Shown: piece by piece, positions 1 to 6,423 of the stretch
Numbering within the stretch: position 1 is the stretch's first letter
Layout of the letters: each line of letters starts with the position of its first letter
Source of the DNA: an uncultured Pseudomonadota bacterium
GTDB taxonomy: Bacteria > Pseudomonadota > Gammaproteobacteria > Burkholderiales > Burkholderiaceae_C
Direction of reading: 5' to 3'
Assembly (NCBI GenBank): GCA_900320815.1
Contig: ONTY01000036.1
Location: 1-8,420, forward strand
DNA length: 8,420 nt
Program-made: the position numbers and the translations under genes
The notes under the pieces: generated by a model
What the model saw: the letters and a program-made list of their open reading frames with translations, nothing else
Database searches by the model: none
Told to the model about the DNA's origin: nothing

Positions 1-751
1 TCGCCGCGTTGATATGCGCGGCGGCTTCTTCGGGCGAATCTGGCAGCGCGGCGCCGAACTCTTGCACATGGATGCAAAAACCGCGCGCCGCCGGCAGCCG
101 CTCGCCCCACGCCAGCAGCAGCGCCGCGCCCGTCTGCTGCACCAGCCGCGCGGCCAGCGTCATGGTGTAGGCGGGGCGGCCAAACACGGGTGCCCACACG
201 CCTTGCCCTTCGGGCGGCACCTGGTCGGGCAGCAGCCCCACGGCGCGCCCGGCGCGCAGTGCGCGCAGCATCTGGCGCACACCAGCCAGTGTGGTGGGCG
301 CAGTGGCCAGCCCAGCGCGCTGGCGTGCCATCTCCAGCACTTTGCGCAGCGCCCTCTGGCGCGCCGGGCGATAGAGCACCGTGATGGCGCCGTGCTGCGG
401 CGCATAGCGCGCGGCGTAGCCCTGCGCCGTGACTTCAAAGCAGCCCAGATGCGGCGTGAGGAACACGATGCCACGCCCGGCGGCCAGAGCGGCGTCAATG
501 CACTCGGCGCCCTCCCAGCGCACAGGCGGTGGCGTGCCGAACCACAGGCGCGGCGTCTCCAGCGCCATGCGCCCGGCGTGCGCCACAGCGGCGCGCACGT
601 TGGCGAAGCGGTAGCCCGCCTGCGTTGTGTTCTCAACCATGCGCCGCCGCCACGTGGGCGAGGCCAACCACACCAGCCAGCCCAGCGCCGCTCCGGCAGC
701 GTGCAACAACCACAAGGGGCAGCGGGCGAGCAGGCGGAACAAAAGCAACAT
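1..751 (-). CDS. LpxL/LpxM-family lipid A acyltransferase (partial, C-terminus beyond window)
   Basis: Inner-membrane lysophospholipid acyltransferase of the LpxL/HtrB family. The family transfers a secondary acyl chain from acyl-ACP to the lipid A precursor. About 250 residues are visible and the 3' end runs off the left edge. An N-terminal hydrophobic anchor (about residues 1-31) is followed by a basic WRRR segment. The catalytic HX4E motif is HLGCFE at residues 101-106. The conserved block LLPDQVPPEGQGVWAP lies near residues 173-188, followed by FGRPAYTMT. I chose the ATG at 749-751 because it gives the family's usual short N-terminus, but no good Shine-Dalgarno precedes it, and the frame stays open upstream with a possible TTG at 779-781. 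It is divergent from metK, an arrangement I recall as common in Burkholderiales. I cannot tell lauroyl from myristoyl specificity, so I give no symbol. Confidence 0.86.
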   Translation of the reverse strand, partial: MLLLFRLLARCPLWLLHAAGAALGWLVWLASPTWRRRMVENTTQAGYRFANVRAAVAHAGRMALETPRLWFGTPPPVRWEGAECIDAALAAGRGIVFLTPHLGCFEVTAQGYAARYAPQHGAITVLYRPARQRALRKVLEMARQRAGLATAPTTLAGVRQMLRALRAGRAVGLLPDQVPPEGQGVWAPVFGRPAYTMTLAARLVQQTGAALLLAWGERLPAARGFCIHVQEFGAALPDSPEEAAAHINAA

Positions 752-787
752 CAGCAGCAGGGAGAAAAGTGGCGGCGGCAAGAGGGT

Positions 788-806
788 GGGCGCTACACTC
801 GCGCCC
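788..806. other. GC-rich dyad in the acyltransferase-metK intergenic region
   Basis: GGGCGC at 788-793 and GCGCCC at 801-806 form a perfect 6-bp inverted repeat around a 7-nt spacer. It lies 37 bp upstream of the chosen acyltransferase start and well upstream of metK. It could be an operator or a small hairpin. In DNA this GC-rich it could also be chance. I found no convincing sigma-70 promoter on either strand of the 752-941 gap. Confidence 0.3.
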
Positions 807-840
807 CCTTTCCGTCGCCGAGTTACTGGACTACTTGCAG

Positions 841-922
841 GGCGACGCTAAACAAAGCTGCTAAAGCGTTCGCCGGCATACACGGTTTGGGCAGCGCCGC
901 AGCAGCCTTTTCAACCCAAACC
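841..922 (+). promoter_or_regulatory. Candidate structured 5' leader of metK (two hairpins with complementary loops)
   Basis: Hairpin 1 pairs GGCGACGCT (841-849) with AGCGTTCGCC (865-874), with one bulged T and a 15-nt loop. Hairpin 2 pairs GGTTTGGG (884-891) perfectly with CCCAAACC (915-922), with a 23-nt loop, and ends 5 nt before the metK Shine-Dalgarno. GCTGCT (857-862) in loop 1 is exactly complementary to AGCAGC (901-906) in loop 2, so a loop-loop contact is possible. metK leaders are a classic site for SAM-sensing RNAs, but this does not match the SAH riboswitch consensus as I remember it. A regulatory role is inference; the pairings are read directly. Confidence 0.4.
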
Positions 923-927
923 ATCAC

Positions 928-932
928 AGGAG
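928..932 (+). promoter_or_regulatory. Ribosome binding site deciding the metK start
   Basis: AGGAG at 928-932 precedes two in-frame ATGs, at 936 and 942. The gap is 3 nt to the first and 9 nt to the second, so the second is much the better placed start. Confidence 0.7.
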
Positions 933-941
933 TGTATGCAC

Positions 942-2129
942 ATGCCACAGGCGAACAGCTTTCTCTTTACCTCTGAATCCGTGTCTGAAGGCCATCCGGA
1001 CAAGGTCGCTGACCAGATTTCCGACGCCATCCTCGACGCGCTGCTCGAGCAAGACCCCAGAGCGCGCGTGGCCGCCGAGACGCTCACCAACACCGGCCTT
1101 GTCGTGCTGGCGGGCGAAATCAGCGCCAACGCCAACGTGGACTACATCCAGACGGCGCGCCAGACGCTGCGGCGCATCGGCTACGACGACACCGACTTCG
1201 GCATTGACCACAAGGGCTGCGCCGTCATGGTCTGCTACGACAAGCAGAGCAACGACATCGCGCAGGGCGTGGACCACGCCAGCGACGACTACAAAAACAC
1301 CGGCGCCGGCGACCAGGGGCTGATGTTCGGCTACGCCTGCGACGAGACCGACGCCCTCATGCCCGCGCCGATTTACTACGCGCACCGCCTCGTGGAGCGC
1401 CAGGCGATGCTGCGCAAAAGCGGCAAGCTGCCCTTTCTGCGCCCCGACGCCAAGAGCCAGGTGACGATGCGCTACGAAGATGGGCGCGTGCACGGCATTG
1501 AAACCGTCGTGCTCTCCACGCAGCACTCGCCCGACCAGAGCGAGACGGCGACCAAGATGAAGGCGAGCTTCATCGAGGCCGTGATTGAAGAAATCATCCG
1601 CCCCGTGCTGCCCGCCGAGTGGCTCAAGGGCACCCGCTTTCTCATCAACCCCACCGGGCGCTTTGTCGTCGGCGGGCCGCAGGGCGACTGCGGGCTGACG
1701 GGCCGCAAAATCATCGTCGACACCTACGGCGGCTCGTGCCCGCACGGCGGCGGCGCGTTCAGCGGCAAAGACCCCACCAAAGTCGACCGCAGCGCCGCCT
1801 ACGCCGCGCGCTATGTGGCCAAAAACATCGTCGCCGCCGGCCTGGCGCGCCGCTGCCAGATTCAGGTGTCGTACGCCATCGGCGTGGCCGAACCCATCAA
1901 TATCAGCGTCTTCACCCAAGGCACCGGCGCCGTGCCGGAGGAAAAACTCGCCGCCCTGGTGCGCGAGCACTTTGACCTGCGCCCGCGCGGCATCATTGAA
2001 ATGCTGGATCTCCAGCGCCCCATCTATTCCAAAACCGCGGCCTACGGCCACTTCGGGCGCGATGAGCCGGAGTTCAGCTGGGAGCGCACCGACCGGGCCG
2101 AGGCGCTGCGCGCCGCAGCCGGCCTCTGA
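942..2129 (+). CDS. metK: S-adenosylmethionine synthetase MetK
   Basis: Methionine adenosyltransferase: makes SAM from methionine and ATP in the cytoplasm, releasing phosphate and pyrophosphate, and works as a tetramer. The protein has 395 residues from the ATG at 942, close to E. coli MetK (about 384). Visible signatures are [13 protein letters not shown] near the N-terminus (GHPDK at residues 17-21), GAGDQG at 121-126 and the phosphate-binding loop [12 protein letters not shown] at 269-280, followed by [15 protein letters not shown]. The three-fold repeated MetK architecture is complete, with no gap or missing key residue. The upstream ATG at 936 would add MH, but its ribosome-site spacing is poor. 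A structured leader upstream suggests possible post-transcriptional control. The gene converges with the PLP enzyme gene, whose stop lies 21 nt past the metK stop. Confidence 0.97.
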   Translation: MPQANSFLFTSESVSEGHPDKVADQISDAILDALLEQDPRARVAAETLTNTGLVVLAGEISANANVDYIQTARQTLRRIGYDDTDFGIDHKGCAVMVCYDKQSNDIAQGVDHASDDYKNTGAGDQGLMFGYACDETDALMPAPIYYAHRLVERQAMLRKSGKLPFLRPDAKSQVTMRYEDGRVHGIETVVLSTQHSPDQSETATKMKASFIEAVIEEIIRPVLPAEWLKGTRFLINPTGRFVVGGPQGDCGLTGRKIIVDTYGGSCPHGGGAFSGKDPTKVDRSAAYAARYVAKNIVAAGLARRCQIQVSYAIGVAEPINISVFTQGTGAVPEEKLAALVREHFDLRPRGIIEMLDLQRPIYSKTAAYGHFGRDEPEFSWERTDRAEALRAAAGL

Positions 2130-2150
2130 ATAAAATACTCCTCGCCGACG

Positions 2151-3182
2151 TTATTCATTGCCCGCTTGATGCGCGGGCAATGAAGCAATACCAGTTGCTT
2201 TTTCCCAAGCTGCCAGCAACGCATCCTGCACGGCTGGGTGCACCACCGCCATGCGCACGCAGCCCGGCAAGGCAAAGCTGGCGCAGTCGCGCAGCTTGAA
2301 GCCGTGCGCGCGCAGCGCCGCCAGCAGCGCGGGGAGCGCATCGGCAGGGCAGGGCGGGCGCGCAACAAAAAAATTGGCGCACGAAGGCAGCGGCTGCCAT
2401 CCCGCAGCGCGCAGCCGCTGCACCTGCCGCGTGCGCCACAGCCGCAGCCGCACGCGGCACGCCGCCAGCCAGCGATGCGCGGCGGGGCTGGCCCAGTGCT
2501 CCAGCATCGCCGCGCCGTGCGCGCCAACCACCCATGAAGGCGCCAGGGCGCGCACACGCGCCGCCAGTGGCGTTTCTTTCAGCGGGGCGATGGCATACGC
2601 CGCACGCACGCCGGTAAGGGCGAGTGCCTTGTTGGGCGTGATGAGTTGCCACAGCCGCTGCCGCGCCACTGGCGGCAAGGAGGGGGCGCCATCCAGGCGC
2701 AGCGGCGCGTAGGCCAAATCCAGCACCAGCGCGGCACCGGTTGCGGCGGTAGTGCGCGAGAGCAGCGGCAAATCTGCCGCCGCCTGCCCCAGTGGGCTGG
2801 ATGGCTCGCACGCCCACAGCAGCGCGGCAGCCTCGGGTGCTGCCGCGCGCACCAGCCCGGCAGCAGCCGAGGCGCGTGCGTAGTCGCCGTAGGCGTGCGG
2901 TGGCGCCCAAAAGTGGCGCGCCCCCTCCAGTGCAGCGGCACAGGCGAGGCGGCTGATGAGTTCGCTGGCGCCCGCGCCCAGCACGATGCGCTCCGGCGCC
3001 ACGCCGTGCCAGGCAGCAAGCTGGGCGGTGAGCTGCGTGTAGGCCGGGTCCGGATAGCGGCGCGCCTCCGCCGCCTGCACCGCGCGCAGCGCCGGCAACC
3101 ACGCACCGCACGCGTTGGCATTTGTTGAGAGGTCATGGCGCGCGGCGCCCAGCGCATCTGTGCCGCCGTGCTGCGGTGTCAT
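2151..3182 (-). CDS. PLP-dependent class I/II aminotransferase, HisC/CobC-like
   Basis: Fold-type I PLP enzyme of 343 residues, related to histidinol-phosphate aminotransferase and to the threonine-phosphate decarboxylase CobC/CobD. GAGASEL at residues 69-75 would hold the cofactor phosphate, D155 and Y158 in LVLDLAY contact the PLP ring, K185 in PNKALALTGVR is the likely Schiff-base lysine with R193 after it, N270 lies in SCANFF, and R310 in CVRMAV is the likely substrate-carboxylate arginine. The usual NPNNPTG loop reads EPSSPLG (126-132), so serine replaces the PLP-facing asparagine. The ATG at 3180-3182 follows a weak GAGAG. The last 11 codons and stop (A333-E343) consist of a 36-nt palindromic repeat also found at 8376-8411, so the native C-terminus may have been replaced. 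No cobalamin or histidine genes are adjacent, so the substrate is unknown. Confidence 0.82.
   Translation of the reverse strand: MTPQHGGTDALGAARHDLSTNANACGAWLPALRAVQAAEARRYPDPAYTQLTAQLAAWHGVAPERIVLGAGASELISRLACAAALEGARHFWAPPHAYGDYARASAAAGLVRAAAPEAAALLWACEPSSPLGQAAADLPLLSRTTAATGAALVLDLAYAPLRLDGAPSLPPVARQRLWQLITPNKALALTGVRAAYAIAPLKETPLAARVRALAPSWVVGAHGAAMLEHWASPAAHRWLAACRVRLRLWRTRQVQRLRAAGWQPLPSCANFFVARPPCPADALPALLAALRAHGFKLRDCASFALPGCVRMAVVHPAVQDALLAAWEKATGIASLPAHQAGNE
2152..2187 (-). repeat. 36-nt palindromic repeat, copy 1
   Basis: Read on the minus strand it is TGCTTCATTGCCCGC, 7 nt, then GCGGGCAATGAATA. The 12-bp arms (2154-2165 and 2173-2184) are perfectly complementary around a 7-nt loop (2166-2172). 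The second copy at 8376-8411 lies in the opposite window orientation and differs by one arm base and in the loop. The element sits between convergent metK and the PLP enzyme gene and supplies the latter's final codons. It may act as a bidirectional terminator, though no clear T-tract follows directly on either strand. A REP-like dispersed element is an equally good reading. Confidence 0.75.
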
Positions 3183-3217
3183 TTTTATACTCTCGCTATT
3201 GATGTTGCTTTGCCCGC

Positions 3218-3343
3218 ATGTTGCGCTGGCAATTTGTGGATACTCACCACATCCTTGTTGGAGTGGCAGCTGCTTTGCTTTGGTATGCCATCATTGCCGG
3301 CGTAATCTGCTGGCATCAAGCAAAAAAGATGATGGGTATATAA
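3218..3343 (+). CDS. Possible 41-aa single-span membrane protein (small ORF)
   Basis: An ATG-to-TAA frame of 41 codons in the 173-bp gap between ampG and the PLP enzyme gene, opposite to both. The product starts MLRWQFVDTHH, continues with a hydrophobic stretch (about residues 12-32, ILVGVAAALLWYAIIAGVICW), and ends with a short basic tail, HQAKKMMGI. That is the layout of a small inner-membrane protein with its positive tail probably cytoplasmic. Against it: no Shine-Dalgarno precedes the ATG and the upstream promoter is weak (a TATACT at 3186-3191 lacks a good -35). It stops 12 nt before the ampG stop. I do not recognise a family. The alternative is a leader or noncoding stretch. Confidence 0.33.
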   Translation: MLRWQFVDTHHILVGVAAALLWYAIIAGVICWHQAKKMMGI

Positions 3344-3357
3344 AAGCGGTCGCCGCT
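3341..3357 (-). terminator. Weak intrinsic terminator after ampG
   Basis: On the minus strand AGCGG, CGA, CCGCT forms a 5-bp stem with a 3-nt loop, followed directly by TTTTATAT. It begins on the ampG stop codon. The T-tract placement fits an intrinsic terminator, but the stem is short, so strength is doubtful. Confidence 0.38.
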
Positions 3358-4756
3358 ATTGTGGCTGCCGTCCCGCCTCGCGCGCCGCCAGCCACACCAG
3401 CGCCAGCACCGGCACGCCAAGCAGCGCCGTGCAGCTAAAGAACGTCTGGTAGCCATAGGCATTGACAAAATCTCCGGAAAACCCCGCCAGCAGCTTTGGT
3501 CCCAGCAGCATGAGCGAGGAAAACAGCGCATATTGCGTGGCCGAGTAGCGGATGTTTGTCAGGCTGCTCAAATACGCCACAAACGCCGACGAGGCAATGC
3601 CCCCTGCCAGGTTATCGGCAGAAATCACCGCAGCCAGCGCCAGCACACCTGACTGCCCTGCCGCCGCCAGCCAGGAAAACAGCAGGTTGCTCGCCGCCGC
3701 CAGCACCGCCCCCAGCGCCAGCGCGCGCATCACGCCAAAGCGCAGCGCCAGCGCGCCGCCGACAAACGCACCCGCAATCGTCATGCCCACGCCCCAGGTT
3801 TTTGCCACCGCCGCCACCTGCAGTTTTGTGAAGCCCATATCCACATAAAACGGATTGGCCATCACCCCCATCACCACATCGCTGATGCGATACGTGCCAA
3901 TGAGCGCCAGCAGCAGCGCCGCCTGCCAGCCATAGCGCCCGAAAAACTCCTCGAACGGCGCCACAAAACTCCCCCGCAGCCAGCGCAGCACGCGCTGCCC
4001 GAATGTGCCCGGTGGCGCAGCGGCGGCATCAGCATCGAGGCTGGCAGGCGCTTTTCTTTCAGGCGCGCGCAACACCATGAACACACCCACGAGCATCGTC
4101 GCCGCCATCGCCAGATACGCCCACATCCAGCCGCTGTTGTCGTAGATGCGCGCCGCCGCCGCGCCCGCACCCTCCGTCGCCCCCGCCAGCCACAGCGCCC
4201 CTGCGCCTGCCCAAATCATCGCCAGCCGATAGCCCGTCTGGTAGCACGCCGACAGCGCCGCCTGCTGCTCGGCTGGCGCCGATTCAATGCGGTACGCATC
4301 CAGCGCAATGTCCTGCGTGGCCGAGGCAAACGCCGCCAGCAGCGTGCACGCCACCAGCAGCCCAAGCTGCTCTTGCGGGTTCAGCAGCGCCATGCCCACC
4401 AGCCCCACCATCACCAGCGCCTGCGCGGCCAGCAGCCAGGCGCGCCGCCGCCCAAAGCGCCGGGTCAGCCACGGCAGCGGCACGCGGTCCACCAGCGGCG
4501 CCCACACCCACTTGAAGGCATACGCCAGCCCCACCCAACTTAGGCGGCCAATGTCGGCACGGTCAATGCCCGCTTCGCGCAGCCGAAACGACAGCGTGCC
4601 CACCACCAGCAGATACGGCAGTCCGGCGGCAAAGCCCAGCGCCAGCATGCGGCGGCTTGCGGGCAGCAGATACGCGGCCAGCGCTGCGCGCCAGGACGTT
4701 TTGCCAGTCGGCGCGGGAGAGGGGGAGGAGGAGGCAGAAGAGACGGCTGTATTCAT
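3356..4756 (-). CDS. ampG: AmpG-family muropeptide MFS permease
   Basis: Inner-membrane permease of the major facilitator superfamily. AmpG proteins import GlcNAc-anhydroMurNAc peptides released by cell-wall turnover, feeding peptidoglycan recycling and, in bacteria with inducible AmpC, the inducing signal. The 466-residue product has many hydrophobic spans starting near residue 37. Family landmarks are LGFAAGLPYLLVVGTLSFRLREAG (about 39-62), WVWAPLVDR (83-91), RFGRRRAW (100-107), TQDIALDAYRIE (147-158, cf. SQDIVFDAW of E. coli AmpG) and GYRLAM (175-180). Residues 7-17 are a Ser/Pro-rich tail before the first span. The frame stays open far upstream, but that part is antisense to the molbindin gene; the ATG at 4754-4756 fits the family N-terminus. 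The ribosome site is weak. Divergent from the molbindin gene, 85 bp apart. The exact sugar-peptide substrate is inferred from family. Confidence 0.87.
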   Translation of the reverse strand: MNTAVSSASSSPSPAPTGKTSWRAALAAYLLPASRRMLALGFAAGLPYLLVVGTLSFRLREAGIDRADIGRLSWVGLAYAFKWVWAPLVDRVPLPWLTRRFGRRRAWLLAAQALVMVGLVGMALLNPQEQLGLLVACTLLAAFASATQDIALDAYRIESAPAEQQAALSACYQTGYRLAMIWAGAGALWLAGATEGAGAAAARIYDNSGWMWAYLAMAATMLVGVFMVLRAPERKAPASLDADAAAAPPGTFGQRVLRWLRGSFVAPFEEFFGRYGWQAALLLALIGTYRISDVVMGVMANPFYVDMGFTKLQVAAVAKTWGVGMTIAGAFVGGALALRFGVMRALALGAVLAAASNLLFSWLAAAGQSGVLALAAVISADNLAGGIASSAFVAYLSSLTNIRYSATQYALFSSLMLLGPKLLAGFSGDFVNAYGYQTFFSCTALLGVPVLALVWLAAREAGRQPQ

Positions 4757-4826
4757 GGGCGCACGATTGTCCGCGCTGCGCGTTATCCCGTACCAGACAA
4801 TAGCGCCCCTTCCATTTTTCCCTTGC

Positions 4827-4832
4827 AAAGGA
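4827..4832 (+). promoter_or_regulatory. Ribosome binding site of the molbindin gene
   Basis: AAAGGA at 4827-4832 lies 9 nt before the ATG at 4842. It rules out the open frame further upstream, which is antisense to ampG. Confidence 0.7.
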
Positions 4833-4841
4833 CACAGACTC

Positions 4842-5270
4842 ATGAAAACCAGCGCCCGCAACTGCTTTGCCGGCAGCGTCAGCCGCGTCACCCAAGGCGC
4901 CGTCAATGACGAGGTTGAACTCACCTTGCCCGGCGGGCAGGGCATCGTGGCCATCATCACGCGTGCCTCCAGCGAGGCACTCGGCCTGAAAGAAGGCGCC
5001 AAAGCGTTCGCCCTTGTCAAAGCCTCCAGCGTCATCATCCTCACCGACACCAGTGGCGCGCGCTTTTCTGCGCGCAACCTGCTGGCGGGCACAGTCGCGC
5101 AGGTGCGCGAAGGCGCTGTGAACGCCGAAGTGGACATTGAACTGCCCGGCGGCGACACCGTGGTGGCCATCATCACGATGGAAAGCTGCCGGCGCCTTGC
5201 CCTGCGCGCGGGCCAGGCGGCCACAGCGATGATTAAGGCCTCCAGCGTCATCATCGGCGTGCCGGCCTGA
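4842..5270 (+). CDS. Two-domain molbindin (tandem Mop/TOBE) molybdate-binding protein
   Basis: Small cytoplasmic molybdate-binding protein of 142 residues, the same size class as ModG of Azotobacter. It consists of two Mop domains in tandem, about residues 4-67 and 75-138. They align directly: SARNCFAGSVSRVTQGAVNDEV with SARNLLAGTVAQVREGAVNAEV, LPGG in both, VAIIT in both, and the diagnostic KASSVII closing each. Molbindins bind molybdate or tungstate at subunit interfaces and buffer or store it, or deliver it to cofactor synthesis. Here no modABC, modE or molybdoenzyme gene is nearby, so the gene stands alone, divergent from ampG. The start at 4842 is supported by AAAGGA at 4827-4832. The restriction module begins 62 bp downstream. 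Confidence 0.92.
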   Translation: MKTSARNCFAGSVSRVTQGAVNDEVELTLPGGQGIVAIITRASSEALGLKEGAKAFALVKASSVIILTDTSGARFSARNLLAGTVAQVREGAVNAEVDIELPGGDTVVAIITMESCRRLALRAGQAATAMIKASSVIIGVPA

Positions 5271-5278
5271 AAACGCGC

Positions 5279-5320
5279 CCGCAGCCGCCGTCTGCGAAGC
5301 GCAATGGCGGCAGCAGCGGG
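5279..5320. other. Imperfect GC-rich hairpin between molbindin and restriction module
   Basis: CCCGCAGCCGCC (about 5278-5289) can pair, with a bulge, with GGCGGCAGCAGCGGG (about 5306-5320) across a 16-nt loop. On the plus strand A-rich sequence follows, so it is not a classic plus-strand terminator. It may end molbindin transcripts or mark the junction with the accessory module. The base pairing is visible; the role is guessed. Confidence 0.25.
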
Positions 5321-5332
5321 AAAATAGAAAAA

Positions 5333-5497
5333 ATGAACGTGCAAAAAAGCGACTTGCCCTTTGGCAGTGAATTTTCTCCTTCACAAGTGCAATTGCCCCG
5401 CCTGCTCGAACTTGCCCGCACACACTGGATGCGCTGCGCCATGCCCTTGAAGCCAGAGGCATACATTTTCCAAGAGGCGGCAAACACCCCAGCATGA
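5333..5497 (+). pseudogene. Displaced N-terminal fragment of the restriction endonuclease gene
   Basis: An open frame of 54 codons whose first 30 residues (MNVQKSDLPFGSEFSPSQ, then VQLPRLLELART) look like an authentic protein start. Its ATG is preceded by GGGA with about 11 nt spacing. After codon 30 the product becomes unnatural (HWMRCAMPLKPE...) and stops at 5495-5497. In the -1 frame the natural-looking continuation LDALRHALEARG begins at 5425 and runs on into the endonuclease. Removing one CA unit from CACACAC at 5419-5425 would join the two frames into one protein of about 362 residues. I read this as the broken 5' part of the same gene. Less likely, it is a separate small protein; I see no helix-turn-helix of a C (controller) protein. 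Confidence 0.55.
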
Positions 5498-6423
5498 TGC
5501 GCCTGTGGCTGGCAAAGGCAGGCGTGTTTATCGGCAGCAGTTGGCGTGTGGACGAAAACAGAATACATGAGCTCACTGGCACGAACAGCGATGAACTCGC
5601 TGCGTTGGCTGGCTTCTCGCAAGAACAAAGAGCTTTTTTGCTGGCACTTGCCAACACGGGCGAGGTAAAAATGCAGCCTGCAAACATCATCAGGGATTTG
5701 GCTGCATCCGTCTATAGTGTGCGTTTTCCTGATAAAAGCCTGCCAAAAGCAATTTTACAGCCCCTGCGAGATGCTGGATATATCACGTTTGAAAAAGCCA
5801 CAGACGGGCGCGGCGCCAAACCAACGCGAGTTGCCCCGACAGAAAAACTCAACGCCGACATTGTGGAACCGCTTTTCAATCAATTGCGGGCGCAGCTTGA
5901 CCCCAGGCTCATCGAACTCCTCAAAACGCCTCTGGCATCTGTGATTGGCGAGCTTGATTCATCTGAGCGCCACCGCGCTGGACTGGCGCTTGAAGCCCTC
6001 GCTTTCAAACTCATGCGTATCTTGGGCATGGAATACATTGCCACGCGCTTGCGCAGCGTGCCCAGTACGGGCGGGGCAGAAATTGATTTGCTGTTTCATT
6101 CAGCGCGCCTGGTGTATTCCCGCTGGCAAATTCAGTGCAAGAACACCGCGTATGTTTGCCTTGACGATGTTGCCAAAGAAGTTGGGCTGACCTATTTTCT
6201 CAAGAGCAACGTCATCGTCATGGTCAGTACGGGGGAAATTGGTGCCGACGCCCGCCGCTATGCGAACAAAGTGATGCAGGACTCCAACTTGTGCATCGTG
6301 ATGATTGACCGCCACGATATCGAAGCCGTCAAAACCAACCCAGCCAGCATTGCCGCTGCTTTCAGGCGCGAAGCGGGCAGTGCGATGGCGATCAAAACCA
6401 TCAACATTGAAAAAGCTCTATGA
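5494..6423 (+). CDS. Mrr-like type II restriction endonuclease, probably N-terminally frameshifted
   Basis: Predicted DNA endonuclease of the PD-(D/E)XK superfamily, 309 residues from the first in-frame ATG. A probable winged-helix DNA-binding region (about residues 60-115, with LRDAGYITFEK) precedes a nuclease domain at about 155-290. The nuclease signature is E167 in GLALEALAFKL, then D198 in GGAEIDLLF, then Q214-C-K216, the D...QXK arrangement typical of Mrr-type catalytic domains; all three are present. It overlaps the methyltransferase start by ATGA, as expected for a translationally coupled R-M operon. No ribosome site precedes 5494, and natural-looking codons extend upstream in this frame to about 5425, then lead into another frame, so the listed start is probably not native. 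GC is lower than in neighbours (31/60 in 5641-5700 against 44/60 in metK 1741-1800). The shift may abolish activity. Confidence 0.75.
   Translation: MMRLWLAKAGVFIGSSWRVDENRIHELTGTNSDELAALAGFSQEQRAFLLALANTGEVKMQPANIIRDLAASVYSVRFPDKSLPKAILQPLRDAGYITFEKATDGRGAKPTRVAPTEKLNADIVEPLFNQLRAQLDPRLIELLKTPLASVIGELDSSERHRAGLALEALAFKLMRILGMEYIATRLRSVPSTGGAEIDLLFHSARLVYSRWQIQCKNTAYVCLDDVAKEVGLTYFLKSNVIVMVSTGEIGADARRYANKVMQDSNLCIVMIDRHDIEAVKTNPASIAAAFRREAGSAMAIKTINIEKAL

Noticed and set aside
835..864. TTGCAG/TGCTAA as a metK promoter
   Set aside because: The -10 match is poor and the site lies inside the candidate hairpin leader; not supported well enough to annotate.
14..976. Plus-strand open frame of 320 codons at the left end
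   Set aside because: Antisense to the acyltransferase, whose catalytic motif and conserved blocks are clear; the product is Arg/Gln/His/Ala-rich and runs through the metK start.
924..2051. Long minus-strand open frame across metK (375 codons)
   Set aside because: It is a shadow of the GC-rich metK codons; the product is low-complexity Val/Ala/Gly/His sequence with no family features.
4766..4801. ATTGTC and GACAAT inverted repeat in the ampG-molbindin gap as an operator
   Set aside because: Only 6 bp per arm, 24 nt apart, with no recognised regulator site and no matching -35/-10 pair; chance is likely.
4757..5344. N-terminal extension of the ampG frame to 662 codons
   Set aside because: The extra 196 codons are antisense to the molbindin gene, have no transporter character, and the ATG at 4754-4756 gives the normal family N-terminus.
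5343..5349. AAAAAAG run as a programmed -1 frameshift site for the endonuclease
   Set aside because: The heptamer is not in phase with the upstream frame, and the -1 frame meets TGA at 5368-5370, so a slip here could not reach the endonuclease domain.
5333..5497. The short upstream frame as a controller (C) protein of the restriction system
   Set aside because: No helix-turn-helix is visible and the first 30 residues connect naturally to the endonuclease in the next frame.
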